In this document: one piece after another, positions 16,608 through 25,386 of the stretch
Position numbering within the stretch: position 1 is the first letter of the stretch
Layout of the letters: each line of letters starts with the position of its first letter
Assembly (NCBI GenBank): GCA_013177895.1
Contig: JABLXV010000006.1
Span: 1 to 64,000 of the forward strand
DNA length: 64,000 nucleotides
Source of the DNA: Brevinematales bacterium
GTDB lineage: Bacteria; Spirochaetota; Brevinematia; Brevinematales; GWF1-51-8
Reading direction: 5' to 3'
Made by a program: the position numbers and the translations under genes
Notes under the pieces: model-generated
Told to the model about the DNA's origin: nothing
The model's input: only the letters and a program-made list of their open reading frames with translations
The model's database searches: none

Positions 16608-16690
16608 GGCGTGAATTTGGTTATGCGAGCGGATTAGCGCATGGAAGTCATATTGTAGAACGATATCCATAATAGGGAAATCGGTTCGCC

Positions 16691-18526
16691 CTAAGCTTCC
16701 CGCAGCATTTCGGAAACCGATGCGCGGATTTGAGAGACTTCCTTGATCAGGAGGTCGTTCTTCGTATTGAACTCGGCCATCTTCCCGACAATCTCGCGGA
16801 GTTTCTGCACATCATCCGATTCTTTAGTGATGTCCATGTTGATGTCCGATATAAATTTCTGAACATGCCGTACTTTTTTCAATAGATCGTTATTCAATTC
16901 CGCCTCGTTCATACTCAGGTCGCTGTTTTTCTCGGCGATTTTCTTCAACTTTTCCATATCGCTGAAAATATTGTCGATCTCCGATTTAAGGTCTTTTGAC
17001 GTATTGATGACGTTGAGGATATAGACGAACAATTCCTCGAGCGAGCCGGAGAACGCGGAAAAGATTTCGCTGATCTCGTTGACAAATACTTCTTCTTTGC
17101 CCGTCTTGTTGATAATTTCCGAGATGCGGGTGAGGATATTTTCCGATTCGGACATCGTCAGTAACGATACCTCGCGGATCTCCTCGGCAATCACAGCGAA
17201 TCCCTTTCCGGCATGTCCCGCGTGGCCGGCCTCAATGGCGGCGTTCATAGATAGTATATTGATCTGATCGGAAATATCGTTGATGACGTCGATGATATAA
17301 AACACCTTATCGACCGATGCGCGGATACTCTCCATCGCTTTCAGATTCTTGGTCACCAGCTGCCGGCCTTTTTCGATATCCCCGCTCAAACCTGAAATAC
17401 TGCTCGCTATACTGTTGCTGTCGTTATTGATCATCCCCACCGCGTCCACCATATTGGACAATTCGGATTCGGCTTTGAGAATCGATTCGCTCTGGCGTTT
17501 CATATGCTTCATAATATTCGTAAATACCGAAAGATTCTGATTGACGATTTCCCCGGCTTTTTGAATCGCCGTATTGCCGTCGGATGAAAGTTTGACCAGC
17601 TTTTTCATCGATTCGGAGTTCTGGGTGACTGAATCGGTCAGCAGAACCGAGTGCTCGTCGATCTCCCCCGACGATTGGGTCAGGTTAACCGAAAGCGATT
17701 CGAAGCTGATATAGAGCTCCTTGAGCGAACTGATGAGCTTCTTCAATGCGGTCTTGTTTTTATTCATCGCCTGGAAATAGAGCAATAAACGGTAGATGGT
17801 CGATAGGCCGAAGAATACCGAGGCGATGGTAATACCGATGGGAAGCCCGGGATTGAGTATCGCGAACTCCTTCAGGCCGATCAGGTACATGATCTCCGAG
17901 AGAGCGCCGGTGAAAATACTGATAATCCCGAATATAAAGAAGAAGAACCTTTTTTTATCGATCTGATTCATTTTTTTATACCCGATAATCAGGCGGATAG
18001 CGCCGTATAAAAGAAGGAGCGCGGTGAGCGGAGCATATGCCACGTCGAACAGGAAGCCGTACTGCACGTCGTAGAGGAAGTATGTTGCATCGACTTGGGT
18101 AGTCTGGGTACTGTTCATCACGATCGTATCGGTGAAAAAACTCAGGAGCGATACGCCTGAGGAGAAAGCCACAAACACATAGGTAAGGATTTTATTCCAC
18201 TTTTTACCCCAGTCCGAAGCGATGACCGAACAATAAATAAAATCGAAAAACAGCGCCCATACGATAACGGCTAACTGAATCCGGGTGGTGAGGATAAGGA
18301 TAGCGGGGTCGGCATTATAGACATAGATGAGTGTCTGTAAGAGCGAGTATAATCCGAGACACAATCCGAACAGGAAAAGGGTGATAGATTCCAGACGGCT
18401 TTTGCGATCCATATCTTTCATTAACAGGGAGAATACCCCGAATATAAGCGCTAAAAAAAAGGTTCCTACTGTTGCGCAAAGCGAAAAAATATAGCTTATG
18501 GGGATATTTAAGGTTTGATCGAACAT
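16691..18526 (-). CDS. Chemoreceptor-like protein with 7TM N-terminus and MCP signalling domain
   Basis: A protein of 611 residues. Residues about 10-255 hold seven membrane helices (for example SYIFSLCATVGTFFLALIFG, LFLFGLCLGLYSLLQTLIYV, FFFFIFGIISIFTGALSEIM), resembling the 7TM input domain of some histidine kinases. A long coiled coil follows, with the hairpin tip IDVINDISDQINILSMNAAI, then EAGHAGHAGKGFAVIAEEIR. The canonical tip has AARAGE at this place; here the glutamate is a histidine. There is no HAMP and no periplasmic ligand domain. Expected to sit in the inner membrane and signal to CheA/CheW. Transcribed alone, convergent with the heptose operon. Confidence 0.88.
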   Translation of the reverse strand: MFDQTLNIPISYIFSLCATVGTFFLALIFGVFSLLMKDMDRKSRLESITLFLFGLCLGLYSLLQTLIYVYNADPAILILTTRIQLAVIVWALFFDFIYCSVIASDWGKKWNKILTYVFVAFSSGVSLLSFFTDTIVMNSTQTTQVDATYFLYDVQYGFLFDVAYAPLTALLLLYGAIRLIIGYKKMNQIDKKRFFFFIFGIISIFTGALSEIMYLIGLKEFAILNPGLPIGITIASVFFGLSTIYRLLLYFQAMNKNKTALKKLISSLKELYISFESLSVNLTQSSGEIDEHSVLLTDSVTQNSESMKKLVKLSSDGNTAIQKAGEIVNQNLSVFTNIMKHMKRQSESILKAESELSNMVDAVGMINNDSNSIASSISGLSGDIEKGRQLVTKNLKAMESIRASVDKVFYIIDVINDISDQINILSMNAAIEAGHAGHAGKGFAVIAEEIREVSLLTMSESENILTRISEIINKTGKEEVFVNEISEIFSAFSGSLEELFVYILNVINTSKDLKSEIDNIFSDMEKLKKIAEKNSDLSMNEAELNNDLLKKVRHVQKFISDINMDITKESDDVQKLREIVGKMAEFNTKNDLLIKEVSQIRASVSEMLREA

Positions 18527-18590
18527 ACCGCCGCTCCTTGAAACCGATAAATTATATAATGATTTTCGATAAGACGCAAGTCTATAATAT

Positions 18591-18640
18591 GGTCACTTTT
18601 AATAACCGCCTTTTCAATGCGGTAAGGAAGTGACCATTGG
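18591..18640. repeat. Dispersed palindromic repeat, copy 2 (GGTCACTT hairpin)
   Basis: Arms GGTCACTT (18591-18598) and AAGTGACC (18628-18635) enclose an inner ACCGC/GCGGT stem, followed by ATTGGGCG. The right arm and tail, GGAAGTGACCATTGGGCG, are identical to copy 1 at 4578-4595, while the inner stem differs. The 411-base spacer 18527-18937 holds no gene, only this and the next elements. Confidence 0.7.
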
Positions 18641-18671
18641 GCGCGTACTAAAGAATTATGAATACAATTAT

Positions 18672-18875
18672 GGGCGCTTCTAAAAACTCAATAATAATTC
18701 AGAGATTACCAAATAGGAAAATAACCCTGCCATTGCGATGCCGCGCTACAAAGATTATTGAAGCGCGGTGGAAGCAATCTATTCTATTGTCATTTAATAA
18801 ATTACATAGTAATATCTCCTTTATTCGATAATTATACGTATTCATTTCATTTCCATGAAGTTTTTAGAACTGCCC
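18672..18875. mobile_element. MITE-like 204-bp element with 17-bp terminal inverted repeats
   Basis: GGGCGCTTCTAAAAACT at 18672-18688 and its inverse AGTTTTTAGAACTGCCC at 18859-18875 match at 15 of 17 bases and bound a non-coding stretch. A similar end, AGTTTTTAGAATCGCCC, closes the repeat at 4636-4652. Inside (about 18728-18790) is a partial copy of the TGTCATTGCGA / GAAGCAATCTA repeat, so the two families are nested. No transposase is present. Confidence 0.5.
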
Positions 18876-18878
18876 TTA

Positions 18879-18914
18879 TAAAAAGAAGCGGCTGTCCCTG
18901 ATGAGACAGCCGCT
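18879..18914 (-). terminator. Intrinsic terminator of the secreted GH13 gene
   Basis: On the minus strand AGCGGCTGTC (18914-18905), an 8-base loop and GACAGCCGCT (18896-18887) form a perfect 10-bp stem followed by TCTTTTTAT. It starts 23 bases after the stop at 18938. Confidence 0.92.
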
Positions 18915-18937
18915 CTAAAAACCACCCTTTCCTTAGT

Positions 18938-21643
18938 CTAGTAGAGGTCGTAAACAACCACGCTGTAGGGCGCGATAGCGATATTAGCCTTCTGGGCCAT
19001 ACCGTCCATACCGCCGGAGATAGGACCGGTTTCCCATCCGCCGAAGTTACCGAAGTCGGACGAATATCCGTTCCAGTCGCTGTTGAATACCGCGTGACCC
19101 GTAGCCCATACCGGCCAGCCGATCTGGTAGTCCCAGTTCCATGTCTTATTCGCGAAGTTGCAGATAATGACCATGTTCTGGGAACCGTTCCAGCGATGGA
19201 AGGCGATGAGCTTGTTCGCGTTATCGACATGGAATACGGTGATATTGTTGCTTCTGAGCGCGCCGTAATTCTTCCTGAGAGTGATCAGGTCTTTATACAT
19301 CTGGACAATACCCGCGTTCTGGGTAACCAGATTCCAGTTCATGAAGTTATTGTAGACACTGTTGTCGAACCAACCGGGCTGGAGGAATTCCTCGCCTTGG
19401 AAGATCATCGGGATACCCGGAGCGGTAAAGAGCACCGCGGCGCCGAGAGTACTGCGCTTCTTGGCGAACCAGCTTCCGGGATTGGCGCTGTCGATCGCCG
19501 AAGGCGGGCGGGATTTACCGTTACCGACTTCATCATGCGACGAGACATAGATCACCTGACGGCATCTGTCGCCGTACTTAATCGCAAGAGCGGCGGCTAC
19601 ATCGACCATATTACGGTCGCTGTCCCAACCGGTTTCGATAGCGGTCTTAACAGGATGTACGAACCCTGCGTCCCACTGCGCATCGAAGCCCGCGCCGCCG
19701 GAACCGGTGGTGTAGGTGATCCACGGGTCTTTGGCAAGGTCTTCGGCTATCGAGATAGCGCTGCCCTTGACCGCGTTGATTTCGTTATTGATCCACTGCA
19801 TGAGAGTCCATGCCTCGGGGATTTCGTCGGTGTAGTTGACCTTGCGGATATTGATGGTGGAATCCCAACGGAGACCGTCCACATTGAATGTCTGAAGCCA
19901 GTAGATCGCGTTATCGCGGAGGAACTGACGGACTTCGCCGCGGCCGTAGTCGGGACGGGTGTGTCCCCACGGGGTCTCGGCTCTCCAATCGTTGAAGAAG
20001 TAGATACCGCCGAGGTTGTTCTGATACCAGCCGTCGAAGCGCCACAGATCCATATCGGATGGCCCGAGATGGTTGTAGACTATATCGAGAATGATACCGA
20101 CGCCTTTGGTATGCAGGGCGGTGACGAGGGATTTGAGGCCTTCGGGTCCGCCGTAGTCTGATTCAGGGGCGAATATGTCGGTCGGGTTATATCCCCAGCT
20201 GTTTTCGCCCGGGAATTCCATAATAGGAAGGAGCTCGACCATATTGACGCCGAGGTCTTTGATATATTGGGCTTTATTCGCTACATCGGCGAATTTGCTG
20301 ATGCCGGTAGCGGAGCTTCCCGCGTAGGAACCGACATGGAGCTGATAAATGATCATATCCTCAAAGTAGGGGATAGCGATACCGGCGGGAGCGGTCTGGC
20401 TATAGATAATGGAAGCGCCGACGGAGCTTTCCTGCTTCTTGGAATAAGGGTCTTTCTTCCAATCGGTACCGTTGACGATAAATTTATACTTCTGTCCGAC
20501 AGTCGCGCCCGCGACGTCGCGAGACCAGTATCCGTTGCCCTCGTTGGCGAGAGGGGTAGCGGAGGCGCTCCAACTATTGAAATCGCCGCCGACAGTGACG
20601 GATGTGGCATAAGGCGCCCATACGCGGAAGCCGACGCCGCCGGTGTAGACGATCGCGCCCATACCGCTATGAGTGGAGGGAGTTGCGGCGATCGCGGGAG
20701 TACCCGAAATCACCACATCTTCGACATACCCGTAATCGGCGGTCGAGTTTGCGATAGTGCGGAAACGAATCTGGAACGATGCGTTGTTATTCGCCGCGGC
20801 GGGGATGCTGACACTAAAAGATTTCCATGTCAGATCATCCGATGGGTCGGCGAGAGTGGCGCCGATAACCCAGCCGCTTCCGGTATTATACTCGAATACG
20901 ATGCTTTCGCCCGCTTCGAGGGAAGATCCGAGCAGCTTAAATGTTGCCGATATACCGGTATAACCGACTGTGCTGATAGGGTAGGAAGCCCAACCGTTAT
21001 AAACGATACGCATCGAGCCTGTACCGATTTTATAAGTACTGGTATAGTAGGTAACATTGACCGTATCGGAACGTACCCAACCCGCGAGGGTGGTATCGCC
21101 GTCAAAATTCTTCGACAGGATGGTGCCCGACGGAGGCGTAGAGGATGTTCCGGAAATCACCAAATCTTCGATATAGGCATAATCGGCAGTCGAGTTTGCG
21201 ATAATGCGGAAACGAATCTGCAATGCGGAGTTGTTATTCGCCGCCGCGGGGAGATTTACCGTATAGGCTACAAACGCACCGGTATCGGCAGGATCGGCGA
21301 GAGTTGCACCGATGACCCAACCGCTTCCGGTGTTGTACTCGAATACGATCTTTTCACCGGCTTCAAGGGAATAACCGCAGATTTTAAAGGTTGCGGAAAT
21401 CCCGGTATACCCTACGGAACTAACTGGCAGTGTCGATGATCCATTATAAAGCAGCTTCATTGAACCAGTCCCGATCTTATAGGTACCGGTATAATAAGCT
21501 ACATAACTTGTGCTGGAGCGTGTCCAACCGGCAAGTGTGGTATCGCCGTCAAAATTTTTTGACACGATCGTAGCAGAAAATGCAAGTCTCGCGGAGAATA
21601 TAAAAAGAATTGCGAGACCGAAAAACTTAAATATTTTCGCCAT
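18938..21643 (-). CDS. Secreted GH13 alpha-glucan-active enzyme with duplicated N-terminal module
   Basis: A protein of 901 residues. A signal peptide ends near residue 23 (FIFSARLAFSA). Two nearly identical modules follow, about 24-166 and 172-314, each opening with SKNFDGDTTLAGW and ending YIEDLVISGT-like; they are probably beta-sandwich substrate binders. Residues 325-420 are an E-set/CBM48 module (GGVGFRVWAPYATSVTVGGD, FNSWS). The GH13 barrel runs from about 428: ILDIVYNHLGP at 518-528, nucleophile Asp594 in VDGLRWDS, acid/base Glu634 in SIAEDL, Asp704 in SSHDEVGNGK. The CBM48-GH13 pairing and HDE motif are like branching or debranching enzymes, so exact bond specificity is open; it acts outside the cytoplasm on starch or glycogen. 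A LacI-type operator lies upstream at 21711-21724. Confidence 0.88.
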   Translation of the reverse strand: MAKIFKFFGLAILFIFSARLAFSATIVSKNFDGDTTLAGWTRSSTSYVAYYTGTYKIGTGSMKLLYNGSSTLPVSSVGYTGISATFKICGYSLEAGEKIVFEYNTGSGWVIGATLADPADTGAFVAYTVNLPAAANNNSALQIRFRIIANSTADYAYIEDLVISGTSSTPPSGTILSKNFDGDTTLAGWVRSDTVNVTYYTSTYKIGTGSMRIVYNGWASYPISTVGYTGISATFKLLGSSLEAGESIVFEYNTGSGWVIGATLADPSDDLTWKSFSVSIPAAANNNASFQIRFRTIANSTADYGYVEDVVISGTPAIAATPSTHSGMGAIVYTGGVGFRVWAPYATSVTVGGDFNSWSASATPLANEGNGYWSRDVAGATVGQKYKFIVNGTDWKKDPYSKKQESSVGASIIYSQTAPAGIAIPYFEDMIIYQLHVGSYAGSSATGISKFADVANKAQYIKDLGVNMVELLPIMEFPGENSWGYNPTDIFAPESDYGGPEGLKSLVTALHTKGVGIILDIVYNHLGPSDMDLWRFDGWYQNNLGGIYFFNDWRAETPWGHTRPDYGRGEVRQFLRDNAIYWLQTFNVDGLRWDSTINIRKVNYTDEIPEAWTLMQWINNEINAVKGSAISIAEDLAKDPWITYTTGSGGAGFDAQWDAGFVHPVKTAIETGWDSDRNMVDVAAALAIKYGDRCRQVIYVSSHDEVGNGKSRPPSAIDSANPGSWFAKKRSTLGAAVLFTAPGIPMIFQGEEFLQPGWFDNSVYNNFMNWNLVTQNAGIVQMYKDLITLRKNYGALRSNNITVFHVDNANKLIAFHRWNGSQNMVIICNFANKTWNWDYQIGWPVWATGHAVFNSDWNGYSSDFGNFGGWETGPISGGMDGMAQKANIAIAPYSVVVYDLY

Positions 21644-21710
21644 CTGGTCCTCCTATGATTTGTAAGTGTATTGGTGCAATAAACATACCAAATATCGGCA
21701 GAAAGAACGG

Positions 21711-21724
21711 TGTAACCGCTTACA
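21711..21724. promoter_or_regulatory. LacI/CcpA-type operator upstream of the secreted GH13 gene
   Basis: TGTAACCGCTTACA is a palindrome around a central CG pair, close to the LacI-family consensus TGTAANCGNTTACA. It lies 68 bases upstream of the GH13 start at 21643. A sister site, TGATAGCGCTTACA, lies at 58980-58993 before the second secreted amylase. This suggests a shared maltose/glucan-responsive LacI-family repressor, whose gene is not in the window. Confidence 0.65.
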
Positions 21725-21790
21725 AACTGTTTAACTTATTACCCGGCAATAAATAAAAAACGGGGTTCATTTACGACAAATGATATATTA

Positions 21791-21827
21791 TTTTCCTACA
21801 AAGTGCACAATGCACTTTGTAGGAAAA
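21791..21827. repeat. Perfect 17-bp inverted repeat between GH13 and phoH
   Basis: TTTTCCTACAAAGTGCA (21791-21807), loop CAA, and the exact inverse (21811-21827). It lies between divergent genes, so it is not an ordinary terminator of either. The inner TGCACTTTGTA recurs at 59111-59121 upstream of the other secreted amylase, which could make it a regulatory site or a shared small RNA-like hairpin. Confidence 0.7.
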
Positions 21828-21882
21828 TTTCCGCATTTTTTAAGGTTTCCCCCCTTTTTTCCCGTCCGTTTACCGAATGCTA

Positions 21883-21911
21883 TTGACAGAACTATGGTTT
21901 TACAGTATAGT
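21883..21911 (+). promoter_or_regulatory. Sigma-70 promoter of phoH-pgpH
   Basis: TTGACA at 21883-21888, 17 bases, TATAGT at 21906-21911, 25 bases before the chosen ATG at 21937. An in-frame start at 21877 would lie upstream of this promoter, which supports 21937. Confidence 0.85.
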
Positions 21912-21936
21912 ATTATCCCCTAGCGAAAGGAGTCGT

Positions 21937-22902
21937 ATGAGTTCGAAAATTCCCGTTCCGCAAAGCGTTAACCCTGTGCTGGCATTCGGCGTCCATGATT
22001 CCCACCTGCGGTTGGTGGAGAGGATGCTCAAGGTGAAGGTCTTTCCTGTGGAAAACAGCATCGTGATCGAGGGTGACGACAATTCGTCCGCCAAGGCTGC
22101 GTACGTCCTGAACGGGATATTCCAGCTTGCGCAGGGCAATATCCCGATCACCCATGAAGACGTCGCTATCCTGATAGAAAAAAGCGACACCCCCATTCAT
22201 TTCGCCGGTGAAGAAGCTATCAACGAGGGGCTGATGATTTCCGGCCGGAGACGCGGGAAGGAGTTCAGGGTCAAGCCGCGCAATATCAATCAAATCGAAT
22301 ATGTAAAAAAAATTCTGGATAACGACCTTGTTTTTTCCATCGGCCCCGCGGGCACGGGAAAGACCTATCTCGCGGTGGCGGTCGGGCTTCATCTGCTGAC
22401 TAAGGGCGCGGTGCACCGTCTGATCCTTACCCGTCCGGTTATCGAGGCGGGCGAGACTCTCGGCTTTCTGCCGGGCACGCTCGAGGAGAAAATCGACCCC
22501 TATGTCCGTCCGCTCTACGATGCTATCCATGACATGCTCCCCGGCGAGGAAGCCCGTTATATGATGGAGGACGGCCTGATCGAGCTCGCGCCGCTCGCGT
22601 ATATGCGCGGACGCACCCTTGCCAACGCGTTTATTATTCTCGACGAGGCGCAGAATACCACGTCCCTCCAGATGAAGATGTTCCTGACCCGCCTCGGGGA
22701 GAATTCCAAGATGGTGATTACCGGGGACGTCAGCCAGATCGACCTCCCGGCAGGGAAGGCTTCCGGCCTGATGCAGGCGGAAACCCTTTTTAAAAAAGTC
22801 GAGGGGATATCGTTCCATTATTTTACCCGAAACGACGTAGTCCGGCACGGATTAGTCAAGAAGATACTGGAAATTTACGAAAATAATGAGAAGAAAATAT
22901 GA
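21937..22902 (+). CDS. phoH: PhoH-family ATPase (YbeZ type)
   Basis: About 321 residues from the ATG at 21937, five bases after AAAGGAG. The N-terminal third is a small KH-like region (VFPVENSIVIEGDDNSSAKA); the rest is the PhoH NTPase: Walker A SIGPAGTGKTYLAV, the signature ILTRPVIEAGETLGFLPGTL, DPYVRPLYDAI, Walker B AFIILDEAQNTTSLQMKMFL, and MVITGDVSQIDLP. YbeZ proteins are cytosolic RNA-linked ATPases that work with the endoribonuclease YbeY in 16S rRNA maturation. It overlaps pgpH by ATGA, the familiar phoH-yqfF order, but ybeY, usually next, is missing here. Confidence 0.93.
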   Translation: MSSKIPVPQSVNPVLAFGVHDSHLRLVERMLKVKVFPVENSIVIEGDDNSSAKAAYVLNGIFQLAQGNIPITHEDVAILIEKSDTPIHFAGEEAINEGLMISGRRRGKEFRVKPRNINQIEYVKKILDNDLVFSIGPAGTGKTYLAVAVGLHLLTKGAVHRLILTRPVIEAGETLGFLPGTLEEKIDPYVRPLYDAIHDMLPGEEARYMMEDGLIELAPLAYMRGRTLANAFIILDEAQNTTSLQMKMFLTRLGENSKMVITGDVSQIDLPAGKASGLMQAETLFKKVEGISFHYFTRNDVVRHGLVKKILEIYENNEKKI

Positions 22903-25088
22903 AAGAAATGTTATATAAAATCGGCTCGGAGCTTTTAACCGAAATCCGCAAACTGGGTAAACGGAACCTTTTCCTGTTCGCGGGCGCGTATCTGATTATC
23001 GCGGTCCTGATTACCCTGAGCTATATTATCCCGGTCGATACGGATTACCAGATCGGCGATACCGCGCGCGAGACGGTGATTTCCGAATATACCTTCTCTT
23101 ATTACGATAAGGCCGAGCTGAAAAATATCCTGAATTATATCGAGGTTTCCAAACCCTACTATTATAAACCGGTTCCCGCGCAAAAAACTATTTTTATGAA
23201 CGCGTTGAAAAAACTCCTCGAGCTGATGGGCACGGAAAAGAACGACGATTTCCTCAATAGAATGAAGGATGAGGGATATGTCTTTTCCCAGAATATCTGG
23301 CAGTACATCCAGAATAACCGTTTCCTGCTCACCAAGTACCAGGACCGTTTCGAGTATGTCTATAATACCCTGACGCGGAATTACTGGATCGTTGACCGTC
23401 TCCCCGAAACCGGCATGAAGAACTTCATCATTATCGAGACTATCGAGGGGATTACTAATGTCCCGCTGGACAAGGTCTATATCGCCCCGATGGATAAGGA
23501 CGCCGTTCTCCTGACGGTAAATTCCATCTATCCCAAGATGAACTTCCTCTTCCGGGAAACGATGTCGGAAATCATGGTGAATCTGGTGACGTCCACCGCC
23601 CTCATCGATACGGAAAAACGGAATGTGATTATCGAAAAAGAGCTTGAGAAAAATAAGCTGAAGAAGGTGATTCGCGAGGGCGAGCTGATTGTCAGTAAGG
23701 GGGAAATCCTGATACCGGAGACCCTTTCGAAGATACTGGGATATCAGGATTTTCGGGAGAATATCGCCGGGAAGCGGATATTCCTCTATCTCGTCTGCTC
23801 GTTTCTGCTCTCGGTGATGATCGTATATCTGTTCCTCCGGCTGGAAAGCGCTTCGTTCGCGAAGAACCGCAACATCTGGATCACGCTGATCTTTTTCGTT
23901 CTGATGAATTCCTTCTATTATGTCGCATATATATCGCGAAACTATTTCGCTATCCCGATATTTCTCCTGATTCCCGCGGTGCTCGGCGCGATCAACCTGC
24001 CGGTGCTCCTTCGGGACACCCGCCTCTCGATCTACCTCCTGCTGATGTTCGACCTGTTTTACCTGTTCTATCCGTCGTTCCAGATCATCTCGCTCCTCAA
24101 TCTGGTAGTGATTACCCTCTCGCTGACCCTGACCGCGCGGCTTCTTCGGAACCGTACGGATTTCTTCTTCCAGGGGCTGATCTTCGGCTTTATCGAGATA
24201 CTTTTCGCGCTCTTCTCGTACTACGACCGGAGCAGTAACATAGTCGGGTACGACCTCGGGCTGAGCATCGTCTTCGCGTTCGGCAACAGCTTCGTGAGCG
24301 CGATAGTCAGCCTCGGGGTGGTCATCCCGTTATTCGAGAAGGTGTTCAATATCCCGACGCGGTTCCGCCTGCTCGAGCTGTCTAATCCGTCGACAAGCCC
24401 CTTGCTGAAGAAGCTGAAGATCGAGGCGCCGGGGACGTATAATCATTCGATGCTGATAGGCGACCTGATGGAAGCCTGCGCCGACCAGCTCGGGATCGAT
24501 ACGCTGATGGCGAAGGTCGGGGGGTTTTATCACGATATCGGGAAAATGAACAATCCGCAGTACTTTATCGAGAACCAGGAACAGAAGAACCCGCATGACG
24601 AGATCAAACCGATGATATCGGTCAGCGTCATCAAGTCCCATGTACGCGAGGGTGTGGAGATCGCGCATAAGTACAACCTGCCCGAGGAGATCATCGACTT
24701 TATCCGCGAGCATCACGGGACGACTACCATATCCTACTTCTACCATCAGGCGGCGGGGATGTACGGCGACCAGAACGTGAACCGCGAGGATTTTACCTAT
24801 CCCGGCCCGGTTCCGCATAATAAATTTACCGCGATCTTACAGATTATCGATACGGTCGAGGCTACTGTCCGGGCGTATATCCAGAACAGCGACCGCTTCT
24901 CCGCGAGCAATATACAGGATATTATAGAAGATTCCGTGACGAAACGGATGAACGAGGGGCAATACTCCAACTGCGAAATTACCCTGCGGGATATGGATAT
25001 TGTCAAACAGACCCTTTTCAAGGATCTCCAGTCCTACTATCACCGCCGTATCGAGTACCTGAAGAAGAAAGAGAAGAACGGCGACTGA
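22899..25088 (+). CDS. pgpH: 7TM-HD family phosphodiesterase (PgpH/YqfF-like)
   Basis: A protein of 729 residues. One N-terminal helix (LFLFAGAYLIIAVLITLSYI) precedes an extracytoplasmic 7TMR-HDED domain of about 230 residues (VDTDYQIGDTARETVISEYT), then seven membrane helices (about 290-480), then a cytosolic HD domain: APGTYNHSMLIGDLMEACAD, GGFYHDIGKMNNPQYFIENQ with the HD pair, IKSHVREGVEIAHKY and IREHHGTT. Proteins of this architecture (PgpH in Listeria) hydrolyse c-di-AMP to pApA. It is coupled to phoH by a four-base overlap. The matching c-di-AMP cyclase is not in the window. Downstream the gene content changes abruptly to an AT-rich island. Confidence 0.92.
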   Translation: MKEMLYKIGSELLTEIRKLGKRNLFLFAGAYLIIAVLITLSYIIPVDTDYQIGDTARETVISEYTFSYYDKAELKNILNYIEVSKPYYYKPVPAQKTIFMNALKKLLELMGTEKNDDFLNRMKDEGYVFSQNIWQYIQNNRFLLTKYQDRFEYVYNTLTRNYWIVDRLPETGMKNFIIIETIEGITNVPLDKVYIAPMDKDAVLLTVNSIYPKMNFLFRETMSEIMVNLVTSTALIDTEKRNVIIEKELEKNKLKKVIREGELIVSKGEILIPETLSKILGYQDFRENIAGKRIFLYLVCSFLLSVMIVYLFLRLESASFAKNRNIWITLIFFVLMNSFYYVAYISRNYFAIPIFLLIPAVLGAINLPVLLRDTRLSIYLLLMFDLFYLFYPSFQIISLLNLVVITLSLTLTARLLRNRTDFFFQGLIFGFIEILFALFSYYDRSSNIVGYDLGLSIVFAFGNSFVSAIVSLGVVIPLFEKVFNIPTRFRLLELSNPSTSPLLKKLKIEAPGTYNHSMLIGDLMEACADQLGIDTLMAKVGGFYHDIGKMNNPQYFIENQEQKNPHDEIKPMISVSVIKSHVREGVEIAHKYNLPEEIIDFIREHHGTTTISYFYHQAAGMYGDQNVNREDFTYPGPVPHNKFTAILQIIDTVEATVRAYIQNSDRFSASNIQDIIEDSVTKRMNEGQYSNCEITLRDMDIVKQTLFKDLQSYYHRRIEYLKKKEKNGD

Positions 25089-25120
25089 TTTTGATTAATA
25101 AATATGTAACTGGACAAGAC

Positions 25121-25386
25121 ATGAAATATTTTGTTGTTTTATCGCTTTTCTAATAATCATTTCCGTTTGTTCCGTTGACCCGGATAATCCGCTACCGGAT
25201 CCTAATAAGGTTGATATTTATCCGATGACGTACCGGACAGTCAATAATATGATTGTGTTCTATTCTTCTATCAATAAATTATCAATGAATAGTGCCCAGT
25301 ATATGAATGTTATTGATGTAGGAGAAAACGATCCTTCCCGTAAATTCCTCAGAAGAGGATTAATAAATTTACTTTTTCTTATATAA
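25121..25386 (+). pseudogene. Frameshifted and truncated lipoprotein remnant
   Basis: An ATG at 25121 reads MKYFVVLSLF then stop. Shifting the frame by one base at the TTTT run near 25146-25149 joins it to LIIISVCSVDPDNPLPDPNK, giving a perfect lipoprotein signal with lipobox SVCS, then VDIYPMTYRTVNNMIVFYSS. The shifted frame stays open to 25386, but from about 25260 it runs antisense to the next gene, so the original 3' part is probably lost. Either a real indel or a sequencing error in the T-run could explain the shift; the truncation argues for decay. Confidence 0.5.

Noticed and set aside
19094-21439. Two long plus-strand frames (355 and 390 codons) opposite the GH13 gene
   Set aside because: The minus-strand enzyme has all catalytic motifs, signal peptide, terminator and operator; the plus-strand frames are antisense shadows.
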